From NCBI RefSeq assembly GCF_003259615.1, contig NZ_QLLR01000032.1, positions 1-64,000 of the forward strand: a DNA stretch of 64,000 nt. The letters are read 5' to 3'. Below, piece after piece: positions 23,320 to 33,200 of this stretch (its first letter is position 1; each line of letters opens with the position of its first letter). The stretch comes from Pedobacter cryoconitis. GTDB taxonomy: Bacteria; Bacteroidota; Bacteroidia; Sphingobacteriales; Sphingobacteriaceae. The notes beneath the pieces were generated by a model, which did no database searches, was not told the origin of the DNA, and was given only the letters and a program-made list of their open reading frames with translations. The position numbers and the translations under genes are program-made.

Positions 23320-24372
23320 ATGAAAATACCACAACTCGCGGGAACATTATTAATTGCATTTACAACAGTCACTCTTTTTGCCAATTGTACTTCTGGTACA
23401 GATAAAAAAGGTGAAAAAACAAAAACGACTATAAGTGCATCAGGAGATTCTTCGGAAGTTGCTGTTACTGATACCTCACGTAAGCCTATTGATACGGCAA
23501 AATACAATGCTTTAATGTTAAAGCTTGCACATGGCGACACTACGGGAAGATGGCCGGTTAAGCCTCAGCCTTATCCGCTGCCTGGCGCAATTTTACCTTA
23601 CAAAAGGATTGTTGCTTACTACGGAAATATATATTCAAAAAGAATGGGTGCTTTAGGGGAATACGCACCTAAGGAAATGTTATCCAGACTGGATGTTGAA
23701 GTAAAGAAATGGGAGAAAGCTGATCCTTCGACCCCTGTTCAGCCTGCTTTGCACTATATCGCTGTGGTAGCTCAGGGTGATCCTGGTAAAGATGGCAAGC
23801 ACAGATTCAGAATGCCTGATAAGCAAATTGATTCAGTACTGGCTATTTCAAGAATGCGCAAAAACATGATTGTGTTCCTTGATATTCAAGTATCGTTAAG
23901 CACGATCAGAGATGAATTGCCTTTATTGGAAAAATACTTGAAAATGCCTAATGTTCATTTGGGTATAGATCCTGAATTCTCTATGAAAGAAGGTGTAAAA
24001 CCAGGAAAAAGAATAGGTACATATGATGCTGCTGATATTAATTACTGTTCACAGTTCCTGGCTAACCTGGTAAAGAAATACAATTTGCCTCCAAAGGTTT
24101 TTACGGTTCACCGTTTTACAAAGAGAATGGTTACGAACTACAAAAATATCAAGTTGCGTCCTGAGGTTCAAATCGTCATGCACATGGATGGATGGGGAGA
24201 ACCTGAACTTAAAAAAGGTACTTACCGTCACTTCATCTTTAGCGAACCAGTTGAGTTCACAGGTTTCAAATTGTTCTATAAAAATGATTTGAAAAAAGCG
24301 CCAAACAAATTGATGACTCCAGAAGAGTTAATGAAACTTACGCCTATACCTGTATATATACAGTACCAGTAG
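23320..24372 (+). CDS. Uncharacterised lipoprotein with TIM-barrel-like features
   Basis: A 350-residue lipoprotein; the signal peptide ends LFANC (Cys23). A low-complexity Ser/Thr/Lys linker follows to about residue 60. The rest, from YKRIVAYYGNIYSKRMGALG, alternates strands and helices: MIVFLDIQVSLSTIRDELPL, VHLGIDPEFSM, VFTVHRFTKRM, VQIVMHMDGWG. The conserved-looking acidic pair in GIDPEFS and the aromatic and basic residues at strand ends suggest a glycosidase-like barrel, but I do not recognise the family and no activity is asserted. It has its own probable promoter and a strong terminator, so it is a single-gene unit. Confidence 0.8.
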   Translation: MKIPQLAGTLLIAFTTVTLFANCTSGTDKKGEKTKTTISASGDSSEVAVTDTSRKPIDTAKYNALMLKLAHGDTTGRWPVKPQPYPLPGAILPYKRIVAYYGNIYSKRMGALGEYAPKEMLSRLDVEVKKWEKADPSTPVQPALHYIAVVAQGDPGKDGKHRFRMPDKQIDSVLAISRMRKNMIVFLDIQVSLSTIRDELPLLEKYLKMPNVHLGIDPEFSMKEGVKPGKRIGTYDAADINYCSQFLANLVKKYNLPPKVFTVHRFTKRMVTNYKNIKLRPEVQIVMHMDGWGEPELKKGTYRHFIFSEPVEFTGFKLFYKNDLKKAPNKLMTPEELMKLTPIPVYIQYQ

Positions 24373-24390
24373 GTCTGCTGATTTTTCTAT

Positions 24391-24427
24391 AAAAAGCGCC
24401 CTGTTATTAATTAACAGGGCGCTTTTT
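24391..24427 (+). terminator. Strong rho-independent terminator
   Basis: AAAAAGCGCCCTGTTA (24391-24406) pairs with TAACAGGGCGCTTTTT (24411-24426 approx.), followed by further Ts. The long GC-rich perfect stem 18 bp after the lipoprotein stop is a clear terminator. Confidence 0.9.
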
Positions 24428-24541
24428 TATTGCTGCCAAACCGGGTATCTAAAACGGTTATGCTGTAATATTATTGTTTGTTGCCTTTGGGCCCCAACAA
24501 TTATACTTTCATTGTTAATTAAAAATTAATAAGTTTGATCT

Positions 24542-25132
24542 ATGCAGGATTTCTCGTTATACTTCGAATTGGGTTGGCAACATATATTAAACTGGAGGGG
24601 ATATGACCATATTCTTTTTGTGATAGTTTTATGTGGTGCTTATACTTTGACGGATTGGAAGAGGGTATTATTACTGGTTACTGCTTTCACTATAGGTCAT
24701 AGTATTACACTTGCTTTAAGTGTGTTAAAGGTGATTACAGTTAAAACTAATTTAATTGAATTCCTGATTCCGGTAACGATATTGGTTACTGCGGCTTCGA
24801 ATATACTTGGGGGTAAGTCGTCAAGGCCCAAGGGTGTGCAGCTGAAGTATATACTTGCCCTGTTCTTCGGATTGATCCATGGAATGGGCTTTTCTAATTA
24901 TCTGAATAGCTTATTAGGTAAAAGCACCAATATTGTAGCAGAGTTATTTGCTTTCAATATCGGGCTTGAATTCGGTCAGATTCTTATTGTAACCGGGATA
25001 TTGCTGATTTCTTTTGTCCTGGTCAATATCTTCAAGGTCAAAAAGTGGAATTGGAATTTCTTTTTATCTTCCGCAATATTTGGTATCTCCTTTATTATGG
25101 CCGCAGAGCGATGGCCTGACTTATTCCGTTAG
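24542..25132 (+). CDS. HupE/UreJ-family membrane protein
   Basis: A 196-residue membrane protein with about six hydrophobic helices. The N-terminus carries the family signature: WQHILNWRGYDHILFVIVL and TAFTIGHSITLALS, with His residues in membrane helices. A central segment reads FFGLIHGMGFSNYL. HupE/UreJ proteins have been linked to nickel or cobalt handling in hydrogenase or urease clusters, but no such enzyme is encoded here. In Bacteroidota the family is widespread and of unknown substrate. Its stop codon overlaps the stop of the convergent parC by 3-4 bp. Confidence 0.82.
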   Translation: MQDFSLYFELGWQHILNWRGYDHILFVIVLCGAYTLTDWKRVLLLVTAFTIGHSITLALSVLKVITVKTNLIEFLIPVTILVTAASNILGGKSSRPKGVQLKYILALFFGLIHGMGFSNYLNSLLGKSTNIVAELFAFNIGLEFGQILIVTGILLISFVLVNIFKVKKWNWNFFLSSAIFGISFIMAAERWPDLFR

Positions 25133-28100
25133 AATAAGCCAAGCTGACCTTTATCGTCAATCTCTACATCATCTGGATTAGTGATTTCGAATTTAACATT
25201 TTTATTGAGTGAAGCTTCTTTGGTGACTTTACTTTTAGCATCGTCAGTTTTCTTTTGCTTCGCTGGTTTAGCTGCTGGTGTTTCAGTTTTTTCAGGAGCA
25301 GCAGGAGTAACTGGCTCTTCTGCTTTCACAGGAACAACTGGTATTTCCGCTATTTCAGGAATAACCGGCGCTTCTGCTTTCACAGGAACAACTGGTGTTT
25401 CCACTATTTCAGGAGCAACTGACTCTTCTGCTTTCTTCCTGCGTTTTACTGGAGTCTGTACAATTTCTTCAACAGGCTGTACTATATTTTCCTTCCTGAT
25501 CCATTCCTTTTTAACAACAGGGGCCTCTTTTTCTTCTTCAACTACAGAAGGACTCTCGGGGCGTTCAGCAACACTATCTTCAATTTCAACTATTTCTTCC
25601 TCAGCGGCTATTTCTTCAGCATCTGTACCGGTTTGTCCGGCTTCTTCTTCAACCGGCGTAACGTCATCGCCAGTTTCAGTTTCATCATCGGTTTGGACTT
25701 CGGCTTCAGCTTCGGTTAATCCTGCTGAAACCGCTGGCTCCTGATCATCCTCAGCAATCTCTTCTGCTGCTGCTGTACTTTCTTTAACCTCTTCTTCAAG
25801 AACCGGCTCATTCTCTTCCGCATTACTGATGGTAATAGTTTTCACATCATGCTGGCTTAACCGGTTACCGTTAGCTTTGATACCTTTTAAATCTATAAAG
25901 TCTGCAAGCACGATTTCCAGTGTCTCAGGAATCTGTGTTTTACCTTTTAATACATCAACGGTCAATGTTGCCTCAGGATTACTGGTCAGGTGCAGGAATC
26001 TCGAACCAGTTTCCTCACTGATCAGCGTTTGTTTTTTACCTATCGCAATAGGTTCAAAAACAAAGCGTTTAATAAAGTAGTTCTTAGCCTTTCCTTCATA
26101 CTGTACTACTGCAAATGGTTTTTCAGGATCAAATTTCTGGATCAGCAGCAGATCGGCATCGAAATGGTTACTCAATTCAAAAGAACTCAGTTCATACCAG
26201 CCTTCTTTATGAACTTGCAGGATCTTATCATCCCCATCAAATTCACCCAGGTATTTACCTCTGCCATCCACATTTAATCTTCTTAGTAAATCATCATACC
26301 AGATTTTCAGACCAGACAGCGTTGAAACACCTTTGCTCTTTAATAAAACCTTTTTAATAGGATATTTGGAAACTATATTTCCCTGAGAAGCACGTCCTTT
26401 AATAGCAATATCTGCAAAGTCAATATCAAACTGCAATTTCTTCAGTTTGGTATGCGGTTTAAGCAATACGGTAATGATCTCAGCCTCCCCATTAGGATTA
26501 GGTGTGAAATACAACATCTTCGATCCTTTACTTCCTTTTGTTAAATCGTACTCTTTGTCACGGGTCACACCCATTACAGCGAAACGTTTGATATAAGAAG
26601 TACCGCTTGCGCCATCTTTGTAAATCAGGTTATATATAGTACGGTCATCATTCTTTTTAAAGACCTGTGCGTAAACAATCCCTTTTCCTACAAATGTTTT
26701 GTCTGCTACTTTAGTAATAGTGCATTTACCGTCTTCCCTGAAAACAATGATTTCATCCAGGTCAGAGCAGTCGGCAATAAATTCATCTTTTTTAAGCCCG
26801 GTTCCGATAAAACCATCTTCCCGGTTCATATAGAGTTTAACGTTGGCCAGAGCAACTTTGGAAGCCTCCACCCTGTCAAACAGACGGATTTCCGTTTTAC
26901 GTTCTCTTCCTTTTCCGTATTTATCTTTTAATTTCTGATACCATGCAATCGCATAATCGGTCAGGTGACGAAGGTGGTTTTTCACTACCTTAATATCATC
27001 CGCCAATGCTTTCATCTGGTCATCTGCTTTTTTAACATCAAAGCGGGTAATGCTGCTCATCGGTTTATCGATCAGCTTTTTAAAATCTTCCGGTAAGATC
27101 TCTCTGTACAGCTGTTCTTTGAAAGGGGTAAACAATATATTCAATACCTCTACTACAGCATCGAAATTACTCGCATTCTCATATTCAGCATGCTTGTACA
27201 TTCCTTCCTGAATGAAGATCTTCAATAAAGAACTGAAGAAAATCTTTTCCTGAAGCTCATGCAGCCTGATTTCCAGTTCCTGTTTTAACAGGTTTTTGGT
27301 ATTCTGAGTATTTTCTAAAAGGATAGTATTTACACTCAGGAACTGAGGTTTATCATCTTTAATAATACAGGTATTCGGAGAAATAGAAACCTCACAGGAA
27401 GTAAATGCGTAAAGTGCATCTATAGTCACATCCGGTGATATACCCGGCGCAAGCTGAATGACAATCTCCACATGTGCGGCTGTATTGTCTTCAATCTTCT
27501 TGATTTTGATTTTACCTTTATCATTAGCAGAAAGAATACTGTCAATGACAGAGCCGGTAGTGGTGCTGTAAGGGATTTCAGTAATGACCAGGGTCTTCTT
27601 GTCCTTTTCAGTGATTTTAGCACGTACACGAATCTTACCTCCACGCATTCCTTCGTTATAAGCAGAAAAATCTGCCATACCCCCGGTAAAGAAGTCAGGA
27701 AGGATATTAGGTTTTTCACCTTGCAGAATGGCAATGGAGGCATCAAGCAGTTCGATAAAGTTATGCGGCATAACTTTAGTAGCCAGACCTACTGCAATTC
27801 CTTCTGCTCCCTGTGCTAATAGCAGCGGGAATTTTACAGGTAAAGTAAGCGGCTCATTATTCCGTCCGTCATAACTTAATTGCCAGATAGTTGTATCTGC
27901 GTTGAAGACAACTTCTGTGGCGAATTTTGACAGACGTGCTTCAATATAACGCGGCGCGGCTGCACTATCACCGGTAATCGGATCTCCCCAGTTACCCTGA
28001 CAGTCAATCAGCAGGTCTTTCTGACCAATCTGCACCATGGCATCCCCAATAGAAGCATCCCCGTGCGGGTGATATTTCATGGTATTTCCAATCACATTGG

Positions 28101-28311
28101 CTGCCTTATTGAAACGTCCGTCGTCCATTTCTTTCAGCGAGTGCATAATTCTACGCTGAACGGGCTTCAATCCATCATTAATATGGGGTACTGCCCGGTC
28201 TAAAATTACATAAGAGGCATAATCGAGGAACCAGTTCTCGTAAAGGCCATTAATAGGTATTACGGTATGTTTTGTCTCTTCGTTTACGTTATTATCTAAT
28301 TCGTCGCTCAT
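25129..28311 (-). CDS. parC: DNA topoisomerase IV subunit A
   Basis: A type IIA topoisomerase A subunit of about 1060 residues, which breaks and rejoins DNA to decatenate chromosomes with ParE. It shows GLKPVQRRIMHSL, KYHPHGDASIGDAMV and the catalytic tyrosine in AAPRYIEARLS. The C-terminal DNA-wrapping domain is followed by a roughly 200-residue acidic then Pro/Val/Ala/Lys-rich tail (from about residue 850) with an 18-residue tandem repeat. The open frame reaches 28368, but MSDELDNNV at 28311 is the preferred start because the upstream residues look non-conserved. The partner subunit is encoded on the same strand about 10 kb away. Confidence 0.93.
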   Translation of the reverse strand: MSDELDNNVNEETKHTVIPINGLYENWFLDYASYVILDRAVPHINDGLKPVQRRIMHSLKEMDDGRFNKAANVIGNTMKYHPHGDASIGDAMVQIGQKDLLIDCQGNWGDPITGDSAAAPRYIEARLSKFATEVVFNADTTIWQLSYDGRNNEPLTLPVKFPLLLAQGAEGIAVGLATKVMPHNFIELLDASIAILQGEKPNILPDFFTGGMADFSAYNEGMRGGKIRVRAKITEKDKKTLVITEIPYSTTTGSVIDSILSANDKGKIKIKKIEDNTAAHVEIVIQLAPGISPDVTIDALYAFTSCEVSISPNTCIIKDDKPQFLSVNTILLENTQNTKNLLKQELEIRLHELQEKIFFSSLLKIFIQEGMYKHAEYENASNFDAVVEVLNILFTPFKEQLYREILPEDFKKLIDKPMSSITRFDVKKADDQMKALADDIKVVKNHLRHLTDYAIAWYQKLKDKYGKGRERKTEIRLFDRVEASKVALANVKLYMNREDGFIGTGLKKDEFIADCSDLDEIIVFREDGKCTITKVADKTFVGKGIVYAQVFKKNDDRTIYNLIYKDGASGTSYIKRFAVMGVTRDKEYDLTKGSKGSKMLYFTPNPNGEAEIITVLLKPHTKLKKLQFDIDFADIAIKGRASQGNIVSKYPIKKVLLKSKGVSTLSGLKIWYDDLLRRLNVDGRGKYLGEFDGDDKILQVHKEGWYELSSFELSNHFDADLLLIQKFDPEKPFAVVQYEGKAKNYFIKRFVFEPIAIGKKQTLISEETGSRFLHLTSNPEATLTVDVLKGKTQIPETLEIVLADFIDLKGIKANGNRLSQHDVKTITISNAEENEPVLEEEVKESTAAAEEIAEDDQEPAVSAGLTEAEAEVQTDDETETGDDVTPVEEEAGQTGTDAEEIAAEEEIVEIEDSVAERPESPSVVEEEKEAPVVKKEWIRKENIVQPVEEIVQTPVKRRKKAEESVAPEIVETPVVPVKAEAPVIPEIAEIPVVPVKAEEPVTPAAPEKTETPAAKPAKQKKTDDAKSKVTKEASLNKNVKFEITNPDDVEIDDKGQLGLF
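25317..25435. repeat. 54-bp tandem repeat in the parC tail
   Basis: The word CTTCTGCTTTCACAGGAACA starts at 25317 and again at 25371, and a truncated copy (CTTCTGCTTTC) starts at 25425, a period of 54 bp or 18 codons. The encoded units resemble ETPVVPVKAEAPV and EIPVVPVKAEEPV. The repeat keeps frame, so copy number can change without frameshift. Confidence 0.85.
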
Positions 28312-28418
28312 CAAGAAAGGGGTTTGGATGGCGTAAAGATAAGGCATCCGCTCAAATTTTGAGAACACAATTTCCCAACAGTTTTAAAAAAAACTGCCGG
28401 GGTGCTTAGATTCTGGAA

Positions 28419-28907
28419 TTAATCCGCCAAACGGTCTTCTACAAAGACAAAAGGCAATAAGCTTTTGATACCTTTCACTTTTAGAACCTTACCGTCCAGG
28501 CAATAAAAAATCACTTCTATTTCTTTATTTTGTTTCCTTTCAAATTCGGCCATCACCTGTAAACAAGCGCCGCAGCAGGTAATGGGCTGCTCAATTTTAA
28601 AGTTATCGGTATGGGCGGTAATCGCCATAGTTTCTATGATCGCATTGGGATAAGTTGCCCCAATTGTAAAAAGAGCGACACGCTCTGCACAAAGTCCTGA
28701 TGGATAAGCCAGGTTTTCCTGGTTACTACCGGAAACGACCACACCATCATTTAACCTTACCGCTGTGGCAACTTTAAAATTAGAGTATGGAGAATAAGAG
28801 GTTTTAAGCGCTTCCTTTGCTTGCACACATAAGGATTGATCAGCTGCGTTCAGTTCTGCTAACTGATCGTAGGATTCATAAGCAATGGAAATATTTAATT
28901 TATTCAT
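28419..28907 (-). CDS. cdd: Cytidine deaminase
   Basis: A 162-residue zinc enzyme deaminating cytidine and deoxycytidine in pyrimidine salvage. Substrate and zinc motifs are SNQENLAYPSGLCAERVA (catalytic Glu in CAE) and ITCCGACLQV for the other two zinc cysteines. In this second motif the usual proline before the first cysteine (PCxxC) is cysteine. Length is slightly above the usual 130-150 residues owing to the N-terminus. It lies 107 bp upstream of parC on the same strand and may share its transcript. Confidence 0.95.
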   Translation of the reverse strand: MNKLNISIAYESYDQLAELNAADQSLCVQAKEALKTSYSPYSNFKVATAVRLNDGVVVSGSNQENLAYPSGLCAERVALFTIGATYPNAIIETMAITAHTDNFKIEQPITCCGACLQVMAEFERKQNKEIEVIFYCLDGKVLKVKGIKSLLPFVFVEDRLAD

Positions 28908-29128
28908 ATAAGTTAAAAATTAAAATAACAGACATCATGGTTGATGGTTCATGCCTGGTAACAATTATATCCCGATAAAAAATGGGGGCTCACAATATAC
29001 GTTGTTAATTTGAAGAGATCCTAAATAACATAAATACATGTAATAATAAAACATATTGTTTCCAATATAGATAAATATTACCAACAATAGAGAAATGCAG
29101 AGTAAGTTGGGCATAAATCAATTGAATT

Positions 29129-30103
29129 ATGCCAGATAAGATGAACAAGTATATTGATCCGTTGTCAGATTTCGGTTTTAAACACCTTTTTGGCGGTGAG
29201 CCGAACAAGGATATTATGATTGAATTCCTAAATGCGCTATTTAAAGGGCAGAAAAACATTACCGATATTGTATATAGTCCAACGGAGTATGCAGGTGATG
29301 ACCAGGAGTACAGAAAGGTTTCTTTTGACTTATTATGTACGGGAACACAGGGAGAGCAGTTTATCGTAGAAATGCAGCGGGTTTCGCATTCCAATTTTAG
29401 TGACCGGTGTATTTTTTATTTAAGCCGGCTGGTCCATCAGCAAAAGTTACTGGGTAAAGGGAACTGGAATTTCAAGCTGAAGGAGGTCTTCCTGATTGCC
29501 ATACTGGATTTTAAAATGAAAAGCAGCACAAACGACCATTATCTGCAAAGTATTTCACTGGTGAATACCGGTACAGGTGAAATATTCCACAATGGACTGG
29601 GATTTAAGTTTTTGGAACTGCCTAAATTTGATAAAAAAGAAGATGAACTGGAGACTGAACTGGACAAATGGGTTTATATGCTTAAACACATGCAAAGTCT
29701 GGGTAAGATCCCGGGTTATCTTGACAAACGTATTTTTCAAAAAATATTTAATGTAGCTGAAATGAGCAGACTAACAGCCGAACAACGATTTATACATGAT
29801 TTAGATCAGCAGAAAAAATGGGAATATCAATGTATTCTTGATGAAACCCTCCAAACAGGAATGGAAAGAGGTGAAGCAAAAGGGCTGGATAAAGGAATGC
29901 AGCATGGGATTGAGGAAGGTATTGAGCGGGGATTCAAGAAAGGAATACTGGAGGGCATCGAAAAGGGAATTGAACAAGGTCTTGAACAAGGAAAACTCGA
30001 GATTTTCATTGAATTGGCAAGAGAAATGAAAAAAGAAAATTTTGATATGCTTAAAATCGCACAATTCACGAAGTTATCCTCCGAAGTCATTAAAAATCTA
30101 TAA
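29129..30103 (+). CDS. Rpn-family PD-(D/E)XK nuclease / transposase-like protein
   Basis: A 324-residue protein of the Rpn/PDDEXK_2 family, once annotated as putative transposase. The N-terminal signature is IDPLSDFGFKHLFGG, and the nuclease core includes SFDLLCTGTQGEQFIVEMQ with the E-x-Q of the active site. From about residue 235 there is a charged Gly repeat with four-residue periodicity (GMERGEAKGLDKG, GIEEGIERGFKKG, GIEKGIEQGLEQG) typical of the family C-terminus. E. coli Rpn proteins are DNA nucleases that raise recombination, and some Rpn proteins vary in size by recombination. It is a single gene ending in a hairpin. Start could also be ATG at 29141. Confidence 0.9.
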   Translation: MPDKMNKYIDPLSDFGFKHLFGGEPNKDIMIEFLNALFKGQKNITDIVYSPTEYAGDDQEYRKVSFDLLCTGTQGEQFIVEMQRVSHSNFSDRCIFYLSRLVHQQKLLGKGNWNFKLKEVFLIAILDFKMKSSTNDHYLQSISLVNTGTGEIFHNGLGFKFLELPKFDKKEDELETELDKWVYMLKHMQSLGKIPGYLDKRIFQKIFNVAEMSRLTAEQRFIHDLDQQKKWEYQCILDETLQTGMERGEAKGLDKGMQHGIEEGIERGFKKGILEGIEKGIEQGLEQGKLEIFIELAREMKKENFDMLKIAQFTKLSSEVIKNL

Positions 30104-30115
30104 TCCTTATATTAA

Positions 30116-30150
30116 ATATATAAAGACCTTGAAACCGGGTCTTTATATAT
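30116..30150 (+). terminator. Hairpin downstream of the Rpn gene
   Basis: ATATATAAAGACC (30116-30128) pairs with GGTCTTTATATAT (30138-30150), a 13-bp perfect stem with a 9-base loop, 13 bp after the stop codon. The stem is AT-rich and the T-tail is short, so termination is likely but not certain. Confidence 0.6.
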
Positions 30151-30271
30151 AGTTTCCTATATTTATTTAAACAATGTTTTGGTTTATTTGTAGTATACTA
30201 CAGGTTAAAACAGGCTAATGGCATAGTTTTTATACCTTGGTTATTCATAAATTTCTCAAAATCTACTTGAA

Positions 30272-33200
30272 TTGAATAAATACGTACGTAAAAGTTTAAA
30301 GGTTGTACTCTGGATAATCGCCACAATCATCTTATTGGTTGTAGGAATTGCTATATCTTTAAATATCCCTGCCGTTCAGGACTTTGTTAAGGGCAAAGCT
30401 ATTGCCTACCTGAAAAATAAAACCCATACTGAAGTTAGTCTGGAAAGTATTAAAATTGCCCTTCCTAAGGATATTGTGCTCAATAAATTCTACATGGAAG
30501 ATAAAAAAGGCGACACTTTATTGTATGCACAGAAATTAGCTGTCGATATTAGCCTTTTTAAATTGCTCAATAATAAAATCGAAATTAATAATATCGAACT
30601 GGAGAAAATCCGGGCAAATGTGACCCGTATTAATCCGGATACCACATTTAATTTTTCTTTCCTTCTGGATGCTTTTCTGTCTGAACAGAAAAAGCCGGAA
30701 GACGAAGTTAAAAAGGATACTACTTCTACCATGAAGTTTTCTATCAGTAAAATAAGCCTGAAAGATATAGGTATTGTTTACCGTGATGATGTTGCAGGTA
30801 ATGATGTGAGTGTATATCTTGGAGAATTTCAGACCAATATCAAAGATTTTGACCTGGACAACCAGCACTATGTAATTAAAGACCTGATCCTGAAAAATAC
30901 CTCTCTGAAATATTTGCAGCAAAAACCACTTACCCAGCTGGCGGCTCATTTGGAAAAGAGCATTGATACTGCAAAAACAGCTTCAGGAAAACTTCCATTA
31001 GTAGAAATACAGGATGTTAATTTTAACAATGTAAAGATCAACTTCAATGACATGCTTTCAGACATGCGCGCTGATCTGAATATTAATGAACTTAACCTGA
31101 AAAAACTCTTCGCCGACCTGACTAAAAGTGATTTCAAATTAGAGGAGGCTACATTGAATAAATCCAATATTCTCTTTGCTTTTAAGCCTCTTTCAGTTGC
31201 TTCAGGAACAAAGTCTGTAGATAGTACAACAGCTAAACCTTCTGCTTTAGCTGTTCTGGTTAGCAAATTAAACCTTGCAGAAAACAATATACAATATGAT
31301 AACCTTGCCGTAAAACCTACTGCAAAAGGACTGGATTATAACCATTTAAAAATCAATGGACTTGGTTTAAATGCAGAACAGCTCTCCTACAGTCAGGCCG
31401 GAATCAAGGTAAATGTTAAAAGTGGCGCATTCAAAGAAAGAAGCGGCTTTGAACTTTCAAAGTTGCAGGGTGACGTAATTTATAGTGATAAAATGGTTAA
31501 ACTAACCAATCTTGTCTTTAAAACACCTAACACCAATATTGAGAATAATACCACGCTAAACTATACTTCACTGGATGATTTAACTAAACATCCCGAGAAA
31601 GTAAAAATAAATATAACATTAAAAAACGCTGTACTTGGCTTAAAAGATGCAACCTATTTTAGTGATGCTATACCTGCAGACTACCGCAATGAAAAGATTA
31701 AAATAACTGCACGCGCGAATGGATATATGAATAATCTTTCTATTCCTCAATTGCAGATTAGCGGATTAAAAAGCACCAATATAGAGGTTAATGGTACTGT
31801 TAAAGGTTTGCCGGATGTCAATAAAACATTCCTGGATCTTAACATTAAGCGCTTCTCTTTAACTAAAAGAGATCTGCTGGTTGTTATTCCTAAAAAATCT
31901 CTGCCTGCTAATATTGAATTGCCCAACACGATCGTAGCTAACGGAAAGTTTAAAGGGTCTATGACCGATTTCAATACCGATTTCAATATCAATACAGATA
32001 TGGGTGCAGCCAAATTAATCGCTGGCATGAAAGGACCTAAAGGAAAAGAAAGTTATACTGCGAATATTAATCTGAATAACTTTAATGTTGGCCGTTTACT
32101 AAAAATGCAGCCACAGTTAGGCCGGATTAGTGTAAAGGCGACTGTAAATGGAACAGGGTTAGACGCAAAAACAGCTAATGCAAAAATTAATGCACAATTA
32201 TTAAGTGCTTATTATAATAAATATACCTACAGAAACTTATTGCTGAGCGGTACTTATTCAGGTCAGAAAATGAATATCAAAAGTGAAATGGCAGATACCA
32301 ATGCTAATTTCAATTTAACTGCTTTTGTAAATATGGCTGGCAAATATCCTGCAGTTAAAGCAGATCTTAACTTAAAGCAGGTTGATCTGCAAAAATTAAA
32401 TTTCAGTGCGACTGAATTAAGGATGGCAGGTGTTGTTAAAGCAGATATTAAAACCGCCGATCCGAATTACCTGAATGGTGATGTAAGCATCAGGGGTTTA
32501 CAACTGGTTAAAGATGGACAACGATTTAATGTAGACACGATCGATGCACATGCTGAAGCTACAGCTAACCATACCCTATTGACTTTAAAATCAGAACTGC
32601 TGAGTGCACGTGTTGACGGGCAGTACCAACTTACCAACCTTGCTCCGGCAATGATCAATCAAATTAATAAATATTATGCGTTTGGTGAAGTAACCAGGAT
32701 ACCAGATCAGCGTTTCAGATTCAATATGAAAATTTACAATCCTAAGTTCATTAAAAACTTTGTTCCTGAACTGACCACCTTCTCCCCTTCCAGGATCAAT
32801 GGTTTACTGGATACAAAAAAAGATAGCTTAGTCATGAATGCCTGGATTCCACAAGTAGTTTATGGTGACTATCAGGTGGACAGCACACGCCTTACTGTGG
32901 ACAATGCCAATCAAAAACTGAACTATAAATTATTGGTAAAACATGTACAAAGCAAATCAATAGCCTTATACAATACGGAACTGAGTGGTGAAGCGGCTAA
33001 TAATATATTAGGGGTTAATATCTTCCTTAGAGACAGCAAACTGAAAGATAAGTATGTGCTTGGTGGTACATTTAAATCAATTAATAAAAACTTTCAGTTC
33101 AGTTTCGATCCGCAGAAGTTACTGCTGAATTATGATAAGTGGAGCGTTTCCCCGGAAAACTTCATCCAGTTCGGGGCTTCGGGTATCCTGGCAAACCAGT

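Noticed and set aside
25181..25744. Ser/Thr-rich open frame on the plus strand
   Set aside because: It is antisense to the low-complexity repeat tail of parC, and its composition mirrors that tail.
28312..28368. 19-codon extension of parC
   Set aside because: It is non-conserved in appearance and overlaps a promoter-like TATCTTTA. MSDELDNN is the likelier start.
29801..30090. Two leftward open frames rich in Phe/Ser/Pro
   Set aside because: They are antisense shadows of the Gly-charged repeat of the Rpn-type gene.
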